Source: Enterococcus casseliflavus NBRC 100478 (GTDB lineage: Bacteria > Bacillota > Bacilli > Lactobacillales > Enterococcaceae). Taken from it: a stretch of DNA of 37,764 nucleotides. Position 1 is the stretch's first letter. Each line of letters starts with the position of its first letter. Under the pieces are notes generated by a model that searched no databases, was not told the origin of the DNA, and saw only the letters and a program-made list of their open reading frames with translations. Shown piece after piece: positions 32,915 to 37,764 of the stretch. Made by a program: the position numbers and the translations under genes. The stretch covers positions 1 to 37,764 of the forward strand of contig NZ_BCPT01000025.1 in NCBI RefSeq assembly GCF_001544095.1, given 5' to 3'.

Positions 32915-33553
32915 ATGAACAAACTTATAGGAAAACAAATCTCATGGAACCACGCTTTACTAGGAACAGTCCTCGCAGGTATCGGTTTGGTCGGTCTTTT
33001 GTATGCCCCTGCCATCGTCAGCATCTTCTCATTGTCGATTGCCAGCTATTGGGCATTACGGCTAGTTTACGGTAAAGAAGCATTCAAGCAGCTCTTTGGG
33101 AAACCCATCGCGCCAGTGAAGACGATCAGCAAGTATTTTCTTTTAAACATCCTGATCAGCTTCCTCGTTTCTCTCGTTTTGCAATACGGACTAAAGTGGG
33201 ATCTTCATGGAAATCCAGTGAACGAAGGCTTTCAATGGTTGACTCTGCTCGTTATTCCAATCATGTTACTTGGAGAAGAACTCTTTTCCATCTTCTTTTT
33301 AGCGATTTTTTCTAGTAAATGTACCTTGCCAGTTGCCAGCATCCTTTCCGCGATCATCTTTGGCTTGGTTCATTACAGCACTTATGATAACGGCAATGTT
33401 TTCCATACCTTGGTCCATATTCTTTTCATTCAAGGGGTGGCGCGCTTGCTATTTAACCAAGCTGCCATCAAGAGCAACTCGATCCTGACTAGTTGGGGCA
33501 CACATGTCTTGTTCGACCTGTTTGCTATTTTAGTGGCTTATCTGACTGCTTGA
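32915..33553 (+). CDS. CPBP-family intramembrane protein (CAAX-protease-like)
   Basis: A 212-aa protein with about six hydrophobic helices. The CPBP motifs are visible: GEELFSIFFL (motif 1, about 120-129), FGLVHY (motif 2) and HVLFD (motif 3). Motif 1 normally reads EExxxR; here Ile replaces the Arg, so activity may be reduced or altered. In lactic acid bacteria CPBP proteins often give immunity to bacteriocins. AAGGAGAG lies 7 nt before the ATG and a terminator follows. Confidence 0.8.
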   Translation: MNKLIGKQISWNHALLGTVLAGIGLVGLLYAPAIVSIFSLSIASYWALRLVYGKEAFKQLFGKPIAPVKTISKYFLLNILISFLVSLVLQYGLKWDLHGNPVNEGFQWLTLLVIPIMLLGEELFSIFFLAIFSSKCTLPVASILSAIIFGLVHYSTYDNGNVFHTLVHILFIQGVARLLFNQAAIKSNSILTSWGTHVLFDLFAILVAYLTA

Positions 33554-33561
33554 GAAAAACG

Positions 33562-33595
33562 AAAAAGACTGATTCAATTGAAATCAGTCTTTTTT
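33562..33595 (+). terminator. Terminator after the CPBP gene
   Basis: Stem AAAAAGACTGATT (33562-33574) with AATCAGTCTTTTT (33582-33594). Confidence 0.85.
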
Positions 33596-33710
33596 GATAC
33601 AACAACTAGTTACCTGAGTATCCCTCCCTGAAAAGAAGCATTGATCGCTTTTGTGCCTTTCACGAGGTTGGGTGTTTGTTCTATTCGCTGTGTTTCATAA
33701 GAAAATGTCC

Positions 33711-33875
33711 TTACTTTTTAAAGGGATCCTCTTTTACTTTCTCACAAATTTCTGCTTCACTGTACACCTTCATCAGCCGCTTGACTTCGCCTTCGATATT
33801 AAAACGCAAGGCTTCTGTCGCCTTCAGGTTTTTCAATGCTTGTTCAAGATAACAAAGAAAAGTCGTTTCCTTCAT
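33711..33875 (-). CDS. Small protein of unknown function (54 aa)
   Basis: A 54-codon ORF below usual length cut-offs, with an excellent AAGGAGG ribosome binding site 9-10 nt before the ATG. The product (MKETTFLCYL... ending KEDPFKK) is helical and charged, with two cysteines and no membrane segment. It lies 118 nt downstream of the HAD gene on the same strand and may be co-transcribed with it. I recognise no family. The plus-strand frames over this region are probably chance. Confidence 0.55.
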   Translation of the reverse strand: MKETTFLCYLEQALKNLKATEALRFNIEGEVKRLMKVYSEAEICEKVKEDPFKK

Positions 33876-33993
33876 TTTAACTCAGCCTCCTTGTCAATCG
33901 TTGGTCTTACAGGTCACTTTAACAACGTCGCGCAACTCCTGATCAATCTCTCTAGAAAGCAGAAGGATTGTGCAGACGTTTGCTTCTTAGTGG

Positions 33994-34836
33994 TTACACC
34001 AGACCGTGCTTTTGGAGTGCTTGCGCAATCCCGCCGTCTTCTGGTCGAGCCGTCACCTCGTCAGCTACTGCCAATAGCTGTTCACAGGCATTGCCCATCG
34101 CAATTCCCGTCGCAACAGCTTCAAACATTTCGACATCATTATGGCCGTCACCAAACGCCAAGGTATCTTTGTTATCGATCCCTAGATGGTTCAAGAGAAA
34201 ATCGATGGCTTTTTTCTTGTGGATATTCTTGATGCCGATCTCGCCACTGTCCTTGCCAAAAACAGGTACCGTACTGCGAATCATTTGGAATTGTTCGTGG
34301 TATTGGTCATGGACCTGTTCATAAGGAATGGAATGATTGATGAAGGAAACTTTGTTCACGTCATCGTAATCGATTTTCGCTTCGTCCTCGATCAATAAAT
34401 CAAGGAACCACTGAATAGTTTGAACACGTTGTTTTCCTGCTTCACTTTCAACAGGCTCACCTGCTAAGACGATCTCAATCAACCGATTTCGTAAATTGGT
34501 ACTTGCAAATAATCCTTGATTCGATTCCAAGTAATACTCGATTTGGTTTGCTTTTAAGAAATCGATCAGTCTTAATAAGGCTTCCTTTTCAAAAACTTTG
34601 TGCAAAATCACCTCATCGTGCACCTCGCAATAACCGCCTCCAGCACCAATCATTCCACTTAAAGGCAGTGCCAGTACATCTTCTGTGATTTCGGCTTTTG
34701 AACGACCCGTACACAAGAAAAACTCATGCCCCTTCTTATGTGCCGCTGTGATCGCTTGGCGAGCACTTTCTGGTACGTTTCCCGCATCATCGCACAATGT
34801 TCCATCTACATCTAAAAAGATAATTTTCTTCGTCAT
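33994..34836 (-). CDS. Cof-type HAD-IIB sugar-phosphatase-like hydrolase
   Basis: A 280-aa HAD-superfamily phosphatase. FLDVDGTL holds the nucleophile Asp9 and acid Asp11. The large C2B cap lies in the middle, and the C-terminal FGDGHNDVEMFEAV supplies the Mg ligands. Family members dephosphorylate sugar phosphates, FMN or similar small molecules; substrate unknown. GAGGG precedes the ATG. It is one of two HAD enzymes within 5 kb of the his operon, which lacks a histidinol phosphatase; whether either fills that gap is only a thought. Confidence 0.82.
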   Translation of the reverse strand: MTKKIIFLDVDGTLCDDAGNVPESARQAITAAHKKGHEFFLCTGRSKAEITEDVLALPLSGMIGAGGGYCEVHDEVILHKVFEKEALLRLIDFLKANQIEYYLESNQGLFASTNLRNRLIEIVLAGEPVESEAGKQRVQTIQWFLDLLIEDEAKIDYDDVNKVSFINHSIPYEQVHDQYHEQFQMIRSTVPVFGKDSGEIGIKNIHKKKAIDFLLNHLGIDNKDTLAFGDGHNDVEMFEAVATGIAMGNACEQLLAVADEVTARPEDGGIAQALQKHGLV

Positions 34837-35075
34837 TTCATTCCCTCTTTCCTAACCCAATCAATAAAGCGCTCACATGAACATATTTGCTGAATCCAAG
34901 ATGTCACCATCAGCCGCTTGCTATTAGTATAACAAATCACAAGATAACCTCGCTAGACTATTTTACTGACTCATACATAAACACGCTCTCGTTTTTTCTC
35001 GATGCCCTTTATCCTTGATGATCGTCAAATGGCTTTCATTTGATCACTTTTAAGGTGACTTATCCTTTGCGTAGC

Positions 35076-35459
35076 TTACTCTTCACTTAAATAAATCAAT
35101 CCCCATTTAGGTAGTTGGTTAGTTGCATGACCCGTAAGCTCGCGATAATAGTACCGTTTGTCATGCTTGATCATACTGATAATTTCCTCTTCCTTCATCC
35201 CCAGCTCTTGACATAGGTCAGTTTTGGTATTGGTCACAAGTTCCAGTAGAATTTGGATCTGTGCGTCCACAGCCAGAAGCGCTCGAAAGGTATCAAATAA
35301 GTTCTTTGTTCGATCATAGTAAATGTCTTCGAAGTCAACACAAAGTTCCTGATAATAAGTAAAAAGTTTCGGATAGGCTGTCAGTACCCCAGCGCTTAAC
35401 AATACTTCCTTTGAATAAGACAGATAATCCTTCGGGTCATTTATTTTTTCTGATAACAC
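35076..35459 (-). CDS. Hypothetical protein (127 aa)
   Basis: A soluble helical protein with no recognised domain. The start is placed at GTG (35457-35459), because AAGGAG lies 7 nt upstream. The same frame stays open to a TAG at 35550-35552 and those extra codons (GRLTKKEIITIKRGINAI) look like real protein, with more coding-like sequence beyond the TAG. So this may be a shortened form of a longer gene. Its C-terminus faintly resembles the unknown protein at 17478-17858. Confidence 0.5.
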   Translation of the reverse strand: MLSEKINDPKDYLSYSKEVLLSAGVLTAYPKLFTYYQELCVDFEDIYYDRTKNLFDTFRALLAVDAQIQILLELVTNTKTDLCQELGMKEEEIISMIKHDKRYYYRELTGHATNQLPKWGLIYLSEE

Positions 35460-35890
35460 AGAATCACTCCTTTCCATCCATGGCTTTTCTTCAATGATAG
35501 CATTGATCCCTCGTTTGATCGTAATGATTTCCTTCTTCGTTAATCGCCCCTACATCCCTTCACATAAAACAAAGGCTTTATCTTCTAGTATTTCAAATCA
35601 CATGAAATCCTTGGGTGGCATCCCGTTCTGCGCTCACCTCCAATGCATGATCTAAGGAAATCAGTTACTCTCATTATAGTTTTTTGTTGCTCCAAGCTTA
35701 TAATTCCTTTTTGCTCTAGCAGAGGAATAAGAGAGAAAAATCCAGCGTACCCGCATTGCTTTATCTAAGAAGAAAGATCAAAAGGAATTTATTTGCAGTG
35801 ATTTTCCGATGATTACGCGATCAACCAAAAGAACGAATGGAAATGAATACCTTTATTCAATGCTGTGGCGCCTTCATTCTCACGACAGCA
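35460..35890 (-). pseudogene. Possible 5' remnant of the neighbouring gene, then gene-free sequence
   Basis: Reading right to left, protein-like codons appear from about 35660 (LDHALEVSAERDATQGFHVI), shift frame, and continue (FEILEDKAFVLCEGM) to the TAG at 35550, after which they are in frame with the 35076-35459 gene. This suggests a longer ancestral gene broken by a frameshift and a stop. The evidence is weak because the pieces are short. Nothing is seen in 35700-35890. Confidence 0.3.
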
Positions 35891-35925
35891 CAAAAAACCA
35901 ATGATCGCTGGTTTCGATCATTGGT
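35891..35925 (-). terminator. Terminator after the HAD gene at 36038
   Basis: 11-bp perfect stem 35897-35907/35915-35925 (ACCAATGATCG/CGATCATTGGT), followed on the minus strand by a run of six T. A second hairpin (AAAGGAC/GTCCTTT, near 35953-35971) lies between it and the gene. Confidence 0.75.
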
Positions 35926-36037
35926 CAAAGTTCTCAAATTGCATGTTGTAAAAGGACGATCTGTCCTTTCTTTTTGGATCATGCCAAGATATAAGCGAGG
36001 CTAAAACGTCCTCTTACACTGTGAGCACAAAAAAGGA

Positions 36038-36694
36038 TCATGCATATAGAAAATCTAAAATCTCACGTGGCGCATCTACCAAAGCATCTGGGTTTTCTTC
36101 AGAAAGCTTTTTCGGATCGTGGCTGCCCCACGTAACGGCGATCGTTTTGACACCCGCGGCTTTTCCCATTTGGATATCAAAAATAGCATCTCCTATCATG
36201 ATCGTCTTTGTCGGGTCAAATTGATAGTGTGACACGACTTTGTTGATTCCTTCGGGATGAGGTTTGTAGTGGGTCACCGCATCAGAGCCGATGATTTCTT
36301 CAAAGAACGCCACAAGGTCCTGAGCAGCTAAGTTTCGTTTGACGACCGCTGTCTTCTTACTTGAAACGACGAAACAAGGTACCTTTCGTTTATTTAAGAT
36401 TTCTAAGACATGGGGAATTTCTGGAAATACTTTCAAGGTACTTTCTTCATAGGTTTGGTAATAGGCTCGGAAAATCTGAATCAATTCCGCTGCGGTTTCT
36501 TGATCTAATGGCTGTTCAGACATTTTAAAAAATGATTCTTCGATCGGTATTCCCATATAATGTTCAATGACTACTTCACTGGGTACTTTGAGTCCCATCT
36601 CTTTAAAAGCTGCTTTTGTCGCCTTCACACTACATTCTTTTGAATCCAATAAAGTTCCATCCAAATCAAATAGCACACATTCAACCTGCTTCAC
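36038..36694 (-). CDS. HAD-family phosphatase, PpaX/phosphoglycolate-phosphatase-like
   Basis: A 218-aa HAD enzyme with a small helical cap. Motif 1 is FDLDGTLLDSK (nucleophile Asp9, acid Asp11), motif 2 the serine in VVSSKK, motif 3 the lysine in HYKPHPEG, and motif 4 MIGDAIFDIQMG. This layout fits pyrophosphatase PpaX, phosphoglycolate phosphatase or beta-phosphoglucomutase relatives; the substrate cannot be fixed. The start codon is GTG (36692-36694) with GGAGG upstream. A terminator follows. It is probably a single-gene unit. Confidence 0.82.
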   Translation of the reverse strand: MKQVECVLFDLDGTLLDSKECSVKATKAAFKEMGLKVPSEVVIEHYMGIPIEESFFKMSEQPLDQETAAELIQIFRAYYQTYEESTLKVFPEIPHVLEILNKRKVPCFVVSSKKTAVVKRNLAAQDLVAFFEEIIGSDAVTHYKPHPEGINKVVSHYQFDPTKTIMIGDAIFDIQMGKAAGVKTIAVTWGSHDPKKLSEENPDALVDAPREILDFLYA

Positions 36695-36854
36695 GATATT
36701 TCCTCCTCCAAAAGGTATTCCATCAATTTTCTACAAATGCTTTTTTCATTTACGCAGTATTTCTTTCCATTACTGATTATCTCTATTTTATCACTAAAAA
36801 AAAGCATTATCATATTTTTCCATAACCTTCTTCATTTATTGCTAATATACTTAT

Positions 36855-36890
36855 ATAAAAAAACGACTCGCTTTGAAAACAGAGTCGTTT
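36855..36890 (-). terminator. Terminator after the winged-helix regulator gene
   Basis: Stem AAACGACTC (36861-36869) with GAGTCGTTT (36882-36890). A run of T follows on the minus strand. Confidence 0.8.
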
Positions 36891-36960
36891 CTACAAGATA
36901 GGCAAATTTACCTGAAGGCCTATTTGTCAGGCATAAAAGTTAAACCCATTTTCAGCTTTT

Positions 36961-37575
36961 TTACTGCAAGATATATCCTTTGCCCCAAGCGGTACGGACG
37001 CGTTTTTCAGTATAGTCGTATTCATCTAATTTCTCATTGATTCGTTTCGCCAAAATCGATAGCTGCGATTTTCGGGAATTCGTGCCGCCGTTGCCCCAAA
37101 TTTTCCAGCAAAGGTCCTCTCGGTTGATAAATTGCTCTTCTGCTAGATTATTGAAAAAGATCTGTTCTTGCAGACTAAGAAATTTAGGGAACGATTCCTT
37201 CGTTACTGATGCCTTTTCTAACTTGCGAGTATTTGGTGGCAAAGCCGCCAAAAATTCTCTCAACTCGACAAATGACCGATTAAGATAGGTCGCATTTTCC
37301 GCTTTTTCCAGTATCATTTCTTGTTCGTCATTCCCTGGCAAGATTCGAACGATCCGCTGTTGATAATAAGGAGCCAATGTCTGATTGAGCAATAAAAATT
37401 CTGGATCAGCAATTGTTTCACTGACAAATAAACAGTCAAATAACTTGGCACTTTCTATCAACCATTCCTCCTCTTCGGTACTTCTGCCCACGAACACTTC
37501 ATGGCTCAAAATCTGCAGCTCCCGCTGCAAATCAATCTCATATGATATGTTTTTCGTCAATATGATAATTCTCAT
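36961..37575 (-). CDS. Orphan winged-helix (OmpR-type) regulator
   Basis: A 204-aa protein with an N-terminal receiver-like domain (1 to about 110) that starts like a response regulator (MRIIILTKN) but lacks the expected acidic cluster and phosphorylated Asp block, so it is probably not phosphorylated. The C-terminal winged helix (about 128-203) has the OmpR-type end RVRTAWGKGYIL. No histidine kinase is adjacent. The ATG has only a weak AGGGTG site. Its targets are unknown. The 190 bases from here to the window end show nothing recognisable. Confidence 0.7.
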   Translation of the reverse strand: MRIIILTKNISYEIDLQRELQILSHEVFVGRSTEEEEWLIESAKLFDCLFVSETIADPEFLLLNQTLAPYYQQRIVRILPGNDEQEMILEKAENATYLNRSFVELREFLAALPPNTRKLEKASVTKESFPKFLSLQEQIFFNNLAEEQFINREDLCWKIWGNGGTNSRKSQLSILAKRINEKLDEYDYTEKRVRTAWGKGYILQ

Positions 37576-37764
37576 GACACACCCTACTTTCCTTTCTTAT
37601 TTATTCAGAAATGAGTTGGAAATGATTTCTGAATACTTTATGTTGACATTATTACTTATTTTTATCAGCTTGAGGTGTCATTTTTTGTTCATAAATGGTG
37701 ATCTGGTGTCATGTTTTAAAAAATAGATTGACTTTCATTTCATGGTTCATACTCTTCGATAGCC

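Noticed and set aside
33651-34232. Plus-strand 193-codon frame
   Set aside because: It is opposite the HAD gene and the 54-aa gene, both of which have good start sites and motifs; its own translation looks random.

Overview
The window looks like chromosome, or a large integrated element, of a low-GC Gram-positive coccus of the Lactobacillales, most likely an Enterococcus (E. casseliflavus/gallinarum-like). The grounds are strong AGGAGG-type ribosome binding sites, an LPXTG protein with MucBP repeats, an Mga-type regulator, CadD, and remnants of IS110, IS1182 and IS256 elements of the kinds common in enterococci. The genus is an inference.

Region 1 (1-3500) is worn accessory DNA. It holds a row of stem-loops at the left edge, an orphan MNT nucleotidyltransferase, a small plasmid-type protein behind a decayed coiled-coil gene, a degenerate IS110 transposase and two short ORFs of unknown function. 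Region 2 (3381-4827) is a structured, hairpin-rich stretch, then a possible 24-codon cysteine-containing leader ORF, the cadmium transporter gene cadD and a broken IS1182 element.

Region 3 (4824-12642) is the most interesting part. It is a metal/oxidative-stress island with two diverged copies of one gene set: a Crp/Fnr-family regulator with a His-rich N-terminus and two conserved cysteines, a Dps ferritin, a 77-78 aa HMA (CxxC) protein and a P1B-type ATPase. One copy also has an Lgt gene interrupted by a stop codon and a small membrane protein. Five promoters carry a near-perfect FNR/FLP-type box, TTGAY-N4-ATCAA. In all five the box centre lies exactly 41.5 bp upstream of the start point predicted from a TATAAT/TATACT -10 element, the class II activator position. 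Two weaker copies of the same arrangement are also present. The simplest reading is a self-contained regulon run by its own paralogous FLP-like regulators. Copy 2 is mostly one gene per promoter (dps, fnr, lgt unit, hma, ATPase). Copy 1 is an operon (hma-dps-fnr) behind a 5'-deleted ATPase.

Region 4 (12.7-20.4 kb) has a 42-bp perfect palindrome, an IS256 remnant, the iron exporter pair fetA-fetB, a cupin gene, a plasmid-type topoisomerase remnant, an HD-domain phosphohydrolase, an unknown gene and an Mga-like regulator. Region 5 (20.4-25 kb) has a small exported protein, the LPXTG/MucBP surface protein, a DUF1456 protein and a DUF305 membrane protein.

Region 6 (25.1-32.4 kb) is a compact histidine operon, hisZG-hisD-hisC-hisB-hisH-hisA-hisF-hisIE, in which hisZ and hisG are fused into one ORF. 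No histidinol-phosphate phosphatase gene is in the operon. Region 7 (32.9 kb to the end) has a CPBP-family membrane protein, a 54-aa small protein, two HAD phosphatases, an unknown protein and an orphan winged-helix regulator. No rRNA, tRNA or CRISPR array was seen.
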